A DNA stretch of 14,736 nucleotides from CAYUIS01 sp964444825 (GCA_964444825.1 CAYUIS010000137.1:1-14736), one strand, 5' to 3'; positions 1 to 7,661 are shown, counted from the first letter of the stretch. Numbers and translations are program-made. Notes: generated by a model not told the origin, from the letters alone.

Positions 1-110
1 GCGGCCTCGGTCACCTGGAAGCCGCCGTGCTCCTGTTCCAGGGCGTCGCGCACCAGCTCGCGGTCGCAGGGATAGTCGTCCACGTACAGGACACGGATGG
101 GATTGCTCAT
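1..110 (-). CDS. Response regulator receiver protein, N-terminus only (runs off the window)
   Basis: Only the first 36 codons are visible, reading from an ATG at 110-108 toward base 1. The peptide starts MSNPIRVLYVDDYPCDRELV and continues to a 'FQVTEAA' segment. This is the beta1-alpha1-beta2 start of a CheY-like receiver: hydrophobic strand, the acidic pair D10-D11 that would hold Mg2+, then helix 1 and strand 2. The phospho-acceptor Asp and any output or kinase domain lie outside the window. A strong Shine-Dalgarno stretch (GGAAGATGAGG) precedes the ATG and supports this start. It is the last visible gene of the series, 77 bp downstream of the HAMP-PAS sensor, so it is probably co-transcribed and could be the receiver or receiver-kinase that takes that sensor's signal. 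Receiver identity is fairly sure; full architecture is unknown. Confidence 0.8.
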   Translation of the reverse strand, partial: MSNPIRVLYVDDYPCDRELVRDALEQEHGGFQVTEA

Positions 111-136
111 AACCTCATCTTCCTTTCGTCAGTCAT

Positions 137-148
137 CAGTGATCACTG
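137..148. repeat. 12-bp perfect palindrome CAGTGATCACTG in the gap between two genes
   Basis: The 77-bp gap 111-187 contains a perfect palindrome embedded in reiterated CAGTGATCA/CAGTCATCA-like words (about 129-153). Such short iterated sequences are often seen between genes in Chloroflexota-like genomes. It could also be an operator, but no regulator is encoded nearby and it lies inside an apparent operon, so a repeat is more likely. Confidence 0.4.
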
Positions 149-187
149 ACCACTGTCCGCCGCTCTATGCTCGCCGTTGTCATTCGC

Positions 188-1561
188 CTACGAATCTCCC
201 GCCAGCAACGGGTCATTCGCCGCCGGCTCCAGCCCGGCCTCCTCCAATTGGGCGCGCAGCTTGCGGATCACGCCCTTCAGCTCGGCCATGCGCACCTCCC
301 GGCCGGCCATCAGGTTGACCATGCGCTTCTGTTCGGCGGCGTGTTTTCTGAGCTCTTCCTCTGCCTGGACTCGTTCAGTGATATCTTCGGTATGAACCAG
401 GACTAGGTCTGGAGGCACAAAGGCGTACTTGACTGCGAGATGCCTCTCCTCACCCGTAGACTGGAACCGATAGCGCATCTCCCGCTCGATGGTGTTCTTT
501 TCGGCCAAGCAGCGCAAGATGTCCTCCCGTATCTCTGGCGTATCCCGGTACATCTCTCCGAGTTCGATCCCCACGAAATCGGCGATCTCGCCCTGCGTGA
601 CCGCCTCGGCGGCGTCGTTATAGTCGACCAGTACAATGCCCTCCTCCACCTTCTGCCAGGTGTAGGTGGGGACGGGGATACCCTTGTACTGCGCTCTCGA
701 CTTTTCCTCACTTTGCTGCAGCCTGGCCGTACGCTCCTCCACCATCTCCTCCAGCCGCTCCGCGTACTCTTTCAGCGCCTCCTCCGCCTGCACCCGCTCG
801 GCGACCTCCGTTTTCAGGTTAGCGATGATTTCCTGGAGTTTGCTGGCCATAGAGTTAATCCCGTGTTGGAGAATGGCGATTTCATCGTTGGACTTTACGA
901 GTTCAATCCTGGCGTCAAGATCACCGGATTCGAATCGCTTGATGCCATCCAAGGCCATAGACAGTCTCTTAGAGATCATGATTCTGAAGATGAGAAGAAT
1001 AGCCAGGGAAGTAAGAAAGACACAAGCGATCGCCCCGGTCAGAAATAGACCAGCTATGTCCTGTTTCTCTTGCGCCGCCTGGTTGGTGGACACCTTGAGG
1101 TAGAAGAAGTAATAGGGCTTCCTGGTTTCGCCTGCAAGAATCGGTGTCACGCTGACTACGTAGCGGTTTCCACCATCGGTTTCCTCTCGAATGAAACTCT
1201 CCGTCACAGAAGGTGAGAACCACTCTGAAGATAATCCAGGAACTTGGGACGCGTCTCTGCCCTCGTACTCCGTGTGGAAGGAGTAAAAGACCTTCCCGGT
1301 GACCGCGATCACCATAGCCTCGACGAGGTCGTCGCCTGCCAGATCCGTCATCTCGACCCGGTCCCTCACCACCTCATATTCCAACATCCCCTTGGTCATC
1401 AGTTGGCCAGGGATCGCGACGCGGCTGTATACGCGAGCGTCCACCGCTTCGTTGAACTGCCGGGTGTAGTAGATCCCGGTGGAGGTCAGAACAACGATTT
1501 CTATGACGATGATAACCAGCCCAACCTTAAAGATCAAGCTTGAGAAGAATGGTTCTTTCAT
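188..1561 (-). CDS. Membrane sensor: extracellular domain-HAMP-coiled coil-PAS-conserved tail, no kinase domain
   Basis: 457 residues. TM1 about 8-31, extracellular domain about 32-168, TM2 about 170-194, HAMP about 191-245, coiled coil about 246-290, PAS-like domain about 295-395 ending in the usual 'TEDITERVQAEEELRK' exit helix, then a tail at 415-457 with 'AGREVRMAELKG'. There is no HisKA H-box, no HATPase N/G boxes and no GGDEF or methyl-accepting domain, although the N-terminal two-thirds look like a kinase front end. The gene lies 45 bp downstream of the solute-binding lipoprotein, so the extracellular domain may read that protein's loaded state (inference). Output is unknown; the tail may dock to another protein with the same tail. 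The ATG start has only a weak AGG upstream; no other ATG or GTG in frame exists in the gap. The tail DNA (238-322) almost matches that of the gene ending at 3241. Identity as a kinase-less sensor is sure; the role is not. Confidence 0.85.
   Translation of the reverse strand: MKEPFFSSLIFKVGLVIIVIEIVVLTSTGIYYTRQFNEAVDARVYSRVAIPGQLMTKGMLEYEVVRDRVEMTDLAGDDLVEAMVIAVTGKVFYSFHTEYEGRDASQVPGLSSEWFSPSVTESFIREETDGGNRYVVSVTPILAGETRKPYYFFYLKVSTNQAAQEKQDIAGLFLTGAIACVFLTSLAILLIFRIMISKRLSMALDGIKRFESGDLDARIELVKSNDEIAILQHGINSMASKLQEIIANLKTEVAERVQAEEALKEYAERLEEMVEERTARLQQSEEKSRAQYKGIPVPTYTWQKVEEGIVLVDYNDAAEAVTQGEIADFVGIELGEMYRDTPEIREDILRCLAEKNTIEREMRYRFQSTGEERHLAVKYAFVPPDLVLVHTEDITERVQAEEELRKHAAEQKRMVNLMAGREVRMAELKGVIRKLRAQLEEAGLEPAANDPLLAGDS
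238..322 (-). repeat. Tail-module repeat, copy 1 (coding)
   Basis: This 85-bp stretch encodes most of the C-terminal tail of the HAMP-PAS sensor. By eye it differs from the copy at 3303-3387 at two positions only; the copy at 7797-7881 is more diverged in DNA but encodes nearly the same residues. Confidence 0.8.
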
Positions 1562-1606
1562 ATGCCTGGCTCTGACTTCTGCCGCTCCTTTTACCTCCCC
1601 GACGAA

Positions 1607-3169
1607 TTAGTCGGCATCGCGCTGGTAACTCTCATAATCGAAATCCTCGTCAAGCTTCCAGTCGGGAAAGGTATAGTCGTCCACAATCACATCAAGCCCA
1701 CTGTTCCGTTCTTCTTCCAGGGTTTGCAAAAACAGGTCGTTCTGTGTTTGGGCCATGTCATGGGCAACGGCATTAAAATCACCGTCGCTGAGCAAGGTTT
1801 CACCGACGATTGCTAGCACATTAACACTTTGGTCCGCACTAATAAAGGCTTGTGATTTAGCCAATTCAGGGTTCAAGACCAAAGGCTCGGGATAGATGAC
1901 CGTCAGGGCAGGGCTAATTTCAATAACCCTCAGCATATTTCGATCACTCACATAGTGGGCATTGTCAACATATTGGAGGAAGCCATAACCACGTGAAACG
2001 AATTCTCGCCCAAAGAAACCATCTGGTTGCGTCATCCAGTCAATGAAAAGCCAGGCTTCCTCGGGATGTTGTGTCTGGCTGCTAACCCAATAGCTATTAT
2101 TGTTGAGTCCGCTACTCAGGGCGCCACGAGGACGATTGTCTGGGTACGGCGTAGCGGCAATGCCAAGATTGGTATTGACAAAATCCTCGAATCCCATAGT
2201 TTTGAGGGTGCCCAGAACAAAATGCCCATCAAAATAAAAGGCTGCCTGCCCGGATGCCAGGGCCTGTCTGGCAAATTCCTTGTTATACTGATACGGGTTC
2301 TCTGGGTCCCCTCCCTGCAATACCAGGCTTTCATCGTAAAAACTCCTGATGTAATCATACGCTGCGATCATCCGTTCGTCATCAATGCAGAACCGCCCTT
2401 GCTGATAATCGAATGTTTTATCCGTCATAATCGATCCAGCGATTGCGGTCCATAGCCGGCGAATATCTGCCGGGGGGGCCAAGGGTATGGCAATGCCTGC
2501 ACCTAGCGATTGGTTGCTGATTGTCCTGCAGGCGTCTTTCAACTCGCTCCACGTTTCGGGGGGGTGCTCTGGATCCAACCCGGCCTGTGCCAACACTTCC
2601 TTGTTGTAGAACATGAATCCCCAAGTGCTGACCCTGATATTTGTGAAGTGAAATGAATAAACCTCATTGTCATATATGTTTATTCCTGGAATGAAGTAAC
2701 CATCAGGCCAGCGCTCGATCCACTCTTGAGGCACAGTTCCATCAGGATGGAGTGGTCTGATCCAGCCTTTCTCCAGGAACTCGCTGAGTACAGTTGCTCC
2801 CCCCGATTGGTAGAAAATGTCAGGAGCCTGTCCACTCTCAAAAAGGAGAGGGCGCGCCTCATAATACTCATCCTCCGGCATGGTGATGAATTCCAACTCG
2901 ATGTTTGGGTATTCTTGCTCGAATGCCTGGGCAGCGTCCTCGTACAATTCCACCAGATTTTCAGACCAGGACATCATCTCCAGAACAATCTTTTCCTCTG
3001 GGACTGCCGGAGCCGAGGTCGCTGTTGGCAGCACCTCCTGTGTAACTTTGACATCGCTTTGCTTTTGCGTCGGCCCGCAACCCCCAATGCCCGCTGACAG
3101 GAACATCCCTAGCACAACTGCAACAACTATTGTCCTCTTAATGATGCCTCCTCCTTTTTGTCTTTTCAT
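1607..3169 (-). CDS. Extracellular solute-binding lipoprotein, family 1 (sugar type)
   Basis: 520 residues. A Lys/Arg-rich n-region and hydrophobic core (about 11-28) lead to the lipobox I-G-G-C31, so the mature protein starts at a lipidated Cys and is anchored in a membrane. A Pro/Thr-rich linker (32-59) precedes the binding domain. Family hallmarks: 'MMSWSENLVELYEDAAQAF' (64-83), 'QAPDIFY' (114-120), 'FYNKEVLAQAGLDP' with 'PPETWSEL' (187-210), 'GQAAFYFDGHF' (307-317) and the 'HPEEAWLFIDWMTQPDG' helix (368-384). ABC importers of sugars use such proteins to capture substrate. Here no permease or ATPase is adjacent; the next gene, 45 bp on, is a membrane sensor, so a sensory role is plausible (inference). 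The ligand cannot be told. ATG at 3169 is preceded by AAAGGGG. Base use is visibly richer in A+T than the kinase genes (25 G+C of 60 at 1921-1980), which may mean separate origin. Confidence 0.9.
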   Translation of the reverse strand: MKRQKGGGIIKRTIVVAVVLGMFLSAGIGGCGPTQKQSDVKVTQEVLPTATSAPAVPEEKIVLEMMSWSENLVELYEDAAQAFEQEYPNIELEFITMPEDEYYEARPLLFESGQAPDIFYQSGGATVLSEFLEKGWIRPLHPDGTVPQEWIERWPDGYFIPGINIYDNEVYSFHFTNIRVSTWGFMFYNKEVLAQAGLDPEHPPETWSELKDACRTISNQSLGAGIAIPLAPPADIRRLWTAIAGSIMTDKTFDYQQGRFCIDDERMIAAYDYIRSFYDESLVLQGGDPENPYQYNKEFARQALASGQAAFYFDGHFVLGTLKTMGFEDFVNTNLGIAATPYPDNRPRGALSSGLNNNSYWVSSQTQHPEEAWLFIDWMTQPDGFFGREFVSRGYGFLQYVDNAHYVSDRNMLRVIEISPALTVIYPEPLVLNPELAKSQAFISADQSVNVLAIVGETLLSDGDFNAVAHDMAQTQNDLFLQTLEEERNSGLDVIVDDYTFPDWKLDEDFDYESYQRDAD

Positions 3170-3240
3170 GGTGCTTTCCCCTTTGTGGTCTCAACCAGAA
3201 CAATTACACCCGATCGGCAGAATTCACCAGTGTCCAATTG

Positions 3241-3987
3241 TCACGCTAAAAGCGCGCTCTCGTCTCCCAGTAACGGATCGTCCGCCACCGGCGTCAGCTC
3301 GGCCTCCTCCAATTGTGCGCGCAGCTTGCGGATCACGCCCTTCAGTTCGGCCATGCGCACCTCCCGGCCGGCCATCAGGTTGACCATCTTCCGTAGCTCG
3401 GCGGTGCGCTCGCCGACCTTCTCCTCAAGATGATCGCGGTATGTTATCAATTTCTCCTCCGCTTGCCTGCGCTCGGCGATTTCGCGCTCTAGGGCCTGGT
3501 TGGCCTGCCCCAACTGCACCAGTTTGTCCTCCAGCTTGCGGATCAGGACCTCGTTGTACCTCTTGAAATAGACCGCTTCCTCCTCCACCGGCTCGTGAAG
3601 CGCCACCAGCCGGCCCGCCTCGCGGTTCTCAAAAACCCCCTGCACCATCTCCATGAGCACGTCCGGTTCCTGTGGCTTGATGATGAACCGCTCCGCCCCC
3701 AGGCTGAGGGCGAACTCTTTGTCCTTGGGATCGGTGTACGTGGCGGTGTAAAAGACGAAGGGAATGGCCCTCAGCTCCGTGTCTTTTTTCCACTCGCGGC
3801 ACAGGGCAAAGCCGTCCATGACCGGCATCAGGATGTCGGAGATGATCATATCCGGCGGGTCGCGCCGGGCCACCTCCAGCGCCTCGGCCCCGTCCCTGGC
3901 CGAGGCCACCTGGTAGCCGTGGCCCTCCAGGAGTACCTGCAACATGTACCGGTTCTGCTCGTTGTCGTCAACGATAAGTAGTTTCAT
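3241..3987 (-). CDS. Receiver domain-coiled coil-conserved tail protein
   Basis: 248 residues from the preferred start. REC domain about 1-122: acidic D7-D8, phospho-acceptor D51 in 'DMIISDILMPVMDG', T81 and K104 ('FIIKPQEP'). Residues 135-200 are a long charged coiled coil ('NQALEREIAERRQAEEKL'), and 202-248 is the conserved tail with 'AGREVRMAELKG' and 'DDPLL'. There is no catalytic or DNA-binding domain after the receiver. The start at 3987 is chosen over an in-frame ATG at 4011 because AAGGCGGTG lies just upstream and the receiver begins directly with MKLLIVDDN. It is 71 bp upstream of the lipoprotein gene and shares its tail with the HAMP-PAS sensor, so sensor and receiver could meet through tail coiled coils (inference). 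All key REC residues are present, so phosphorylation by a kinase is likely. Confidence 0.88.
   Translation of the reverse strand: MKLLIVDDNEQNRYMLQVLLEGHGYQVASARDGAEALEVARRDPPDMIISDILMPVMDGFALCREWKKDTELRAIPFVFYTATYTDPKDKEFALSLGAERFIIKPQEPDVLMEMVQGVFENREAGRLVALHEPVEEEAVYFKRYNEVLIRKLEDKLVQLGQANQALEREIAERRQAEEKLITYRDHLEEKVGERTAELRKMVNLMAGREVRMAELKGVIRKLRAQLEEAELTPVADDPLLGDESALLA
3303..3387 (-). repeat. Tail-module repeat, copy 2 (coding)
   Basis: 85-bp copy of the tail-encoding DNA, about 98% identical by eye to 238-322, with differences near 'AATTG(G/T)GCGC' and 'TTCAG(C/T)TCGG'. Similarity falls off on both sides, which fits a copied or converted module rather than duplication of the whole gene. 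Confidence 0.8.
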
Positions 3988-3991
3988 GGTG

Positions 3992-4000
3992 CACCGCCTT
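3992..4000 (-). promoter_or_regulatory. Shine-Dalgarno site deciding the start at 3987
   Basis: On the minus strand AAGGCGGTG ends four bases before ATG 3987. No comparable site sits before the alternative ATG at 4011, so translation most likely begins at 3987. Confidence 0.6.
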
Positions 4001-4054
4001 TGCTTTTTCAACTCTGTTGGTCTCGCCCCAACTTTCGCACTTTACAGAATGCTT

Positions 4055-4078
4055 GTGGTGGATTACCCAATCCGCCAC
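4055..4078. repeat. 24-bp hairpin repeat in the 3988-4172 gap
   Basis: On the minus strand a GTGG-C-GGATT arm pairs with AATCC-A-CCAC around a GGGT loop: nine of ten pairs match. A related smaller hairpin, GGATT-GTCA-AATCC, is at 4087-4100. No T-run follows, so it is not a typical intrinsic terminator; a REP-like element is more likely. The rest of this 185-bp gap holds no gene; a short GATT-type repeat stretch is at about 4134-4145. Confidence 0.5.
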
Positions 4079-4172
4079 TTTTCGCTGGATTTGACAATCC
4101 GGCGGGAGCGTTTTGTGATCTACCGAACCTCTGATTTTCGATTCGCCGTTCGGGAACCGCAAGTCGAGCCTC

Positions 4173-4589
4173 CTACAAATGCTGCTTGACGTCGTCTATG
4201 AACGTCTCCGGATTGATGGGTTTCTCGATGTACCCATTGCACCCAGCGGCCAGAATCTGCTCCCGGTCGCCGACCATAGCGTAGGAGGTCACGGCCACGA
4301 TGGGGACGTCGTCGAACGCCGGGTTGCTTCTCAGCTCCCGCGCCACGGCGTAGCCGTCCATACCCGGTAACTGGATGTCCAGCAGGATCAGCGTTGGCTT
4401 GACCCGCTCTGCTAACTCGATCCCCTCGCGGCCGTCCCGCGCCTGGATAACCCGGTACCCGTGCTTTTCCAACATGAAGGTTACCAGGTACCTGTTCTGT
4501 TCGTTATCCTCGATGACCAGGATTCTCGATTTTTGATTTTCGATTGCCGATTGTTGATTGTCGCTTGACAATTTGTGATTTTCTGTCAT
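4173..4589 (-). CDS. Single-domain response regulator (DivK/CheY-like)
   Basis: 138 residues, a lone REC domain from about 22: E27-D28, phospho-acceptor D71 in 'PTLILLDIQLPGMDGY', T101 in 'IVAVTSYAM', K123 in 'GYIEKPINPETF'. 'LLDIQLPGMDGYAVARELR' and 'EKPINPETF' are typical of DivK-like receivers that work in relays or bind other proteins rather than DNA. The start is five bases past the stop of the dCACHE kinase at 4594, with GGGATAGGG overlapping that stop, so the two are translationally coupled and this is very probably that kinase's partner. Odd: residues 3-22 (rich in N, Q, S) are encoded by the degenerate 7-bp GATTNNN repeat, so the N-terminus is longer than usual and repeat-derived. 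Confidence 0.92.
   Translation of the reverse strand: MTENHKLSSDNQQSAIENQKSRILVIEDNEQNRYLVTFMLEKHGYRVIQARDGREGIELAERVKPTLILLDIQLPGMDGYAVARELRSNPAFDDVPIVAVTSYAMVGDREQILAAGCNGYIEKPINPETFIDDVKQHL
4521..4583. repeat. Degenerate 7-bp repeat (GATTNNN), locus 1, coding
   Basis: About eight to nine units spaced seven bases apart on the plus strand (GATTCTC, GATTTTT, GATTTTC, GATTGCC, GATTGTT, GATTGTC, then looser). They encode the extra N-terminus of the DivK-like receiver on the minus strand. Confidence 0.7.
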
Positions 4590-4593
4590 AGCC

Positions 4594-7560
4594 CTATCCC
4601 ATACCGATTCTCGATTGCCGATCTTGATTTCCGATCTGCGATTGGTGATTCGACAATCGAAAATCGGAAATCGGAAGCGTGAAGGCGAACGTGCTCCCTA
4701 CACCCCACTCGCTCTCGACCGAGACCGTACCGCCCAACATCTCCACCAGTCTCCTACAGATAGACAACCCCAGTCCAGTCCCTTCGCGCTGCCGGGCTAA
4801 CCCGGCGTCAATCTGCCGGAATGGTTCGAATAGCTTGCCTATATCGTCTGGCTTGATGCCGATGCCCGTATCTACCACGCGGGTTACCATCCAATTGCCG
4901 CTGATCTGACACTCAATGCGCACCTCCCCTTGATCGGTGAACTTTATCGCGTTGTTGACCAGGTTGATGAGGATCTGCTCCACCCGCCGCCGGTCGCTGC
5001 TGATCTGGCCCACCGGCGGCGATACCTCGACGACTAGCCCCAGCCCTTTTCTCTCGGCCATAGGGGTCAGTGTCCGCGCCACTTTTGCGATCGCCTCACG
5101 CATGTCAAACGTCTCGCAGATGGTCTCTAGCTGGCCCGCCTCGATCTTGGAGATATCCAGCACGTCGTTGATGAGGTCCAGCAAATGGTGGCTGCTGTCA
5201 CGCACCATGCTGAGCTGTTTCTCCTGCTCCGGGTTGAGTGGGCCGGCCAAACCCTGCAGGATAATGCCGGTGAAGCCAATAATCGAGTTGAGTGGTGTGC
5301 GCAGTTCGTGGGACATGGAGGCCAGGAAGGCCGACTTCACATGGTCCGCTTCCTGGGCGGCCTCGTAGAGCTGCGCGTTCTGAATCGCGATGGCCGCCTG
5401 ACCAGCCAGCATACTCACCAGGTTTAGATCATCCGGCCGGAAGCTTCCGCCTTGCTGGCTGTTGATCACCGTCAGCGTCCCGATCACCTCGTCCTCAATG
5501 AGCAACGGGGCAACCGCCGCTGACCGGTCGCCACTTTGCCTGGCGCTGGCTAATGCCTTACCCCGGTTCCGTTCGTCTGTCTGGACGTCAAGTGAGAGGG
5601 TCGGGACCTTTTCCCGCAGAACCCACCCGCTGATGCCATCCTGAAACTCCTCGAAGGTATGCTCGTCCAGTTGCGCCTGGGCGTAGCCGTGCCCTACGGC
5701 GCTGGTCAGTCTCTCCTTCTCGGCATCAACGAGCAGGATAAGACTCTTGTCGGCCCTCACCAACCGGACGGCTTCATTGGCGATGGCGCGGAGCATGGTG
5801 TCCAGCTCAAGGGTGGAGGTGATCTCCTTGCCGATCTCGTACAGGGCTGCCAGTTCGTCGGCTCGCTGCCTGATCTCTTGGGTGGCGACGGCGACGCGGG
5901 CCTCCAATTCGTTGGCATATTCCCGAATCTGTTGGTACAGGCGAGCATTTTCTATCGCTATGGCAGCGCGACTTGCAAAGGCGCGCAAAGGCTCCAACTG
6001 ATGTTGTTGAAAGAAATCAGGGATGGAGCTATCCACGTTTAGAAAACCAATCACTTGATCACGCACGACGATGGGAGCAGCGGCGTATGAACGCAACCAG
6101 CTCATCTCTGGAAGGGGCTGCCAATCGGGATCAGTTGCTACGTTGGAGATGATGATTGGCTCCTTGGTTGACAACATCTGTTTGAGGGTAGCTGTTTCTG
6201 ACAAGGAGAAAACGACACTCGAGATGTATCCCTCCGATCCAAACCTCTCGTATCCAAGCCAGCGCACGGGCTTTGCCTGCTCATTCTCGATGAGCATGAT
6301 ATTACAGGCCTCGTTTGGAATGATCCGGCTAACCTGTTCCAAAACCCGATCGAGTACGGTCTCGGAATCCAGGGAGGCCGTAAGGGCGGTGGTTACATCC
6401 TGTAATGCCTCGGCCAAATCGCGCTCCTGGCGCAAGGTCTCCTGGCTCTGTCGAACACTGATAACCATCTGATTGAAGGATGTGGCCAGATGGCCGAGCT
6501 CATCTTTGGTCCCTATCGCGACTTCTCGGTGCAGATCTCCTGTGTGCGTGATTTCGAGCGCTGCGTCGTTGAGACGGGACAATGGCCTGACCACAGCAGC
6601 GGTCAAGCCGATGAATGTCAGCGCGCTTAGCAGGGCCAAAGCCAGGAAAAGTCCAGAGAGTGCTGGAAGAACAGCGCCCTCGATCTCTTTCCTGATCTCG
6701 GAAGCAGAAATCACGATCGCTATCTTCCACCCCAGGGCGGGCGATGTGTGGAAAAAGAGATAGCTTGATTCAGATTCCCTTGTAAAGACCAGAACGCTCT
6801 GGTCGTTGCTCATCAGATACTCCGCATCACTGCCAAGCAGAGCCTCTATATGCTCAAATTGAAATTCTGCCACCTTGCTTACCAAGATGGTCCCGGCTGC
6901 GTCGACGAGGAGGATCTGGCCTTGGTGACCAACTTCAAAGCCGGAGAGATACTCCGCCAGGTTCACAAGGGTTATATCAGCTCCCACGACGCCATACGTG
7001 TCATCGTCCTCGTCGACGAGGGCGGTCACCACGCCGATGTTTACATCCGAGGTCGTGACTGATTGATAAGGTTCAGTCATCATCACCTTTCCCGGGTTCT
7101 CCTTGGCCAGGATATACCAGGGTCTGGTTCGAGGATCATACTGGCTTGGCTGGGCTCGTCTGTGTGAGCGGACGAAACTTCCATTCTCTCGCCCCATATA
7201 GACCGAGTTCGCATAGGGATGCGTGATGCGAAAGGTGTTAAAAACGTCAATGATGCGCTGCTCCAGTTCATCCACGTCGTATACAAAAGTCTCCTCGTCG
7301 GCGTTCACAAAACTGGTGAAATCGCGGTCGTTTTGTGTTCGAACCAACTCATTCTCAGCCAGGGCCACGATGTCCCTCTCCACCTCTGTCATAAAGCTGG
7401 TGAGTATAAAGTCCACGAGTTTCAGTTGGTTTGCGAGTTCCTGGTCGAGTTCGTCTAGTCGTTGCTGTCGGAACCTTGCGGTCAGCCATATCCCTAAGCC
7501 TAATAGGATTACAATGCCGACAGCCGTGTATAGGACCAGCATTTTGTACTTGAGCGTCAT
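4594..7560 (-). CDS. Sensor histidine kinase dCACHE-HAMP-GAF-GAF-HisKA-HATPase
   Basis: 988 residues. TM1 about 8-28, extracellular dCACHE about 30-290, TM2 about 298-324, HAMP about 322-375, GAF1 about 395-540, GAF2 about 570-732, HisKA about 742-810 with phospho-acceptor H751 in 'SMSHELRTPLN', HATPase about 855-963 with N-box 'NLVNNAIKF' (866-874), 'DTGIG' (897-901) and 'GTGLGL' (927-932). The kinase is complete by motif. In the dCACHE, Y141, R146, W148, Y149, Y165 and D195 are spaced like the amino-acid binding motif of dCACHE_1 receptors such as PctA, so an amino-acid ligand is possible (inference). GAF domains may add a cytoplasmic signal. There is no own receiver; the coupled gene at 4589 supplies one. 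The C-terminus after 'FTLPISDF' is translated 7-bp repeat DNA. ATG at 7560 has a weak ribosome site; the upstream 159 bp are mostly repeats. Confidence 0.93.
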   Translation of the reverse strand: MTLKYKMLVLYTAVGIVILLGLGIWLTARFRQQRLDELDQELANQLKLVDFILTSFMTEVERDIVALAENELVRTQNDRDFTSFVNADEETFVYDVDELEQRIIDVFNTFRITHPYANSVYMGRENGSFVRSHRRAQPSQYDPRTRPWYILAKENPGKVMMTEPYQSVTTSDVNIGVVTALVDEDDDTYGVVGADITLVNLAEYLSGFEVGHQGQILLVDAAGTILVSKVAEFQFEHIEALLGSDAEYLMSNDQSVLVFTRESESSYLFFHTSPALGWKIAIVISASEIRKEIEGAVLPALSGLFLALALLSALTFIGLTAAVVRPLSRLNDAALEITHTGDLHREVAIGTKDELGHLATSFNQMVISVRQSQETLRQERDLAEALQDVTTALTASLDSETVLDRVLEQVSRIIPNEACNIMLIENEQAKPVRWLGYERFGSEGYISSVVFSLSETATLKQMLSTKEPIIISNVATDPDWQPLPEMSWLRSYAAAPIVVRDQVIGFLNVDSSIPDFFQQHQLEPLRAFASRAAIAIENARLYQQIREYANELEARVAVATQEIRQRADELAALYEIGKEITSTLELDTMLRAIANEAVRLVRADKSLILLVDAEKERLTSAVGHGYAQAQLDEHTFEEFQDGISGWVLREKVPTLSLDVQTDERNRGKALASARQSGDRSAAVAPLLIEDEVIGTLTVINSQQGGSFRPDDLNLVSMLAGQAAIAIQNAQLYEAAQEADHVKSAFLASMSHELRTPLNSIIGFTGIILQGLAGPLNPEQEKQLSMVRDSSHHLLDLINDVLDISKIEAGQLETICETFDMREAIAKVARTLTPMAERKGLGLVVEVSPPVGQISSDRRRVEQILINLVNNAIKFTDQGEVRIECQISGNWMVTRVVDTGIGIKPDDIGKLFEPFRQIDAGLARQREGTGLGLSICRRLVEMLGGTVSVESEWGVGSTFAFTLPISDFRLSNHQSQIGNQDRQSRIGMG
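4606..4674. repeat. Degenerate 7-bp repeat (GATTNNN / NNNAATC), locus 2, coding
   Basis: Seven-base units run as GATTNNN and then switch to the complementary form CAATCGA, AAATCGG, AAATCGG. They encode about 20 extra residues ('RLSNHQSQIGNQDRQSRIG') after the natural HATPase end of the kinase. Confidence 0.7.
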
Positions 7561-7601
7561 CTTTCGTTAACCCTTGTAAAGGATGGTCCCGCTGGGATCG
7601 G

Positions 7602-7629
7602 GAGATTCTTCACTACGTTCAGAATGACA
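7602..7629. repeat. Interspersed element of the TTCTGAACGTAGTGAAGAA type
   Basis: Reads on the minus strand as TCATTCTGAACGTAGTGAAG followed by AATCTC. Similar short elements occur in many copies between genes of several bacterial phyla (recalled, not searched). It lies just upstream of the dCACHE kinase and is distantly like the elements at 7678 and 10020. Confidence 0.5.
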
Positions 7630-7649
7630 GCGGCCATCAGCGTCACTTT

Positions 7650-7661
7650 TGCAGTACTGCA
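7650..7661. repeat. 12-bp perfect palindrome TGCAGTACTGCA
   Basis: Perfect palindrome in the 159-bp gap 7561-7719, between two interspersed repeat elements and upstream of the dCACHE kinase. It could be an operator, but the surroundings are repeats and nothing links it to a regulator. Confidence 0.4.

Noticed and set aside
188..1561. Histidine kinase annotation for the HAMP-PAS protein
   Set aside because: No H-box and no N, G1 or G2 boxes are present; the protein ends in the conserved tail.
4030..4075. Sigma-70 promoter upstream of the REC-tail gene (TTGGGT ... TGTAAA, 18-bp spacing)
   Set aside because: Only three of six and four of six matches to consensus, and it overlaps a hairpin repeat; not above chance.
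4055..4078. Intrinsic terminator after the DivK-like gene
   Set aside because: The hairpin is real but no run of T follows it on the minus strand.
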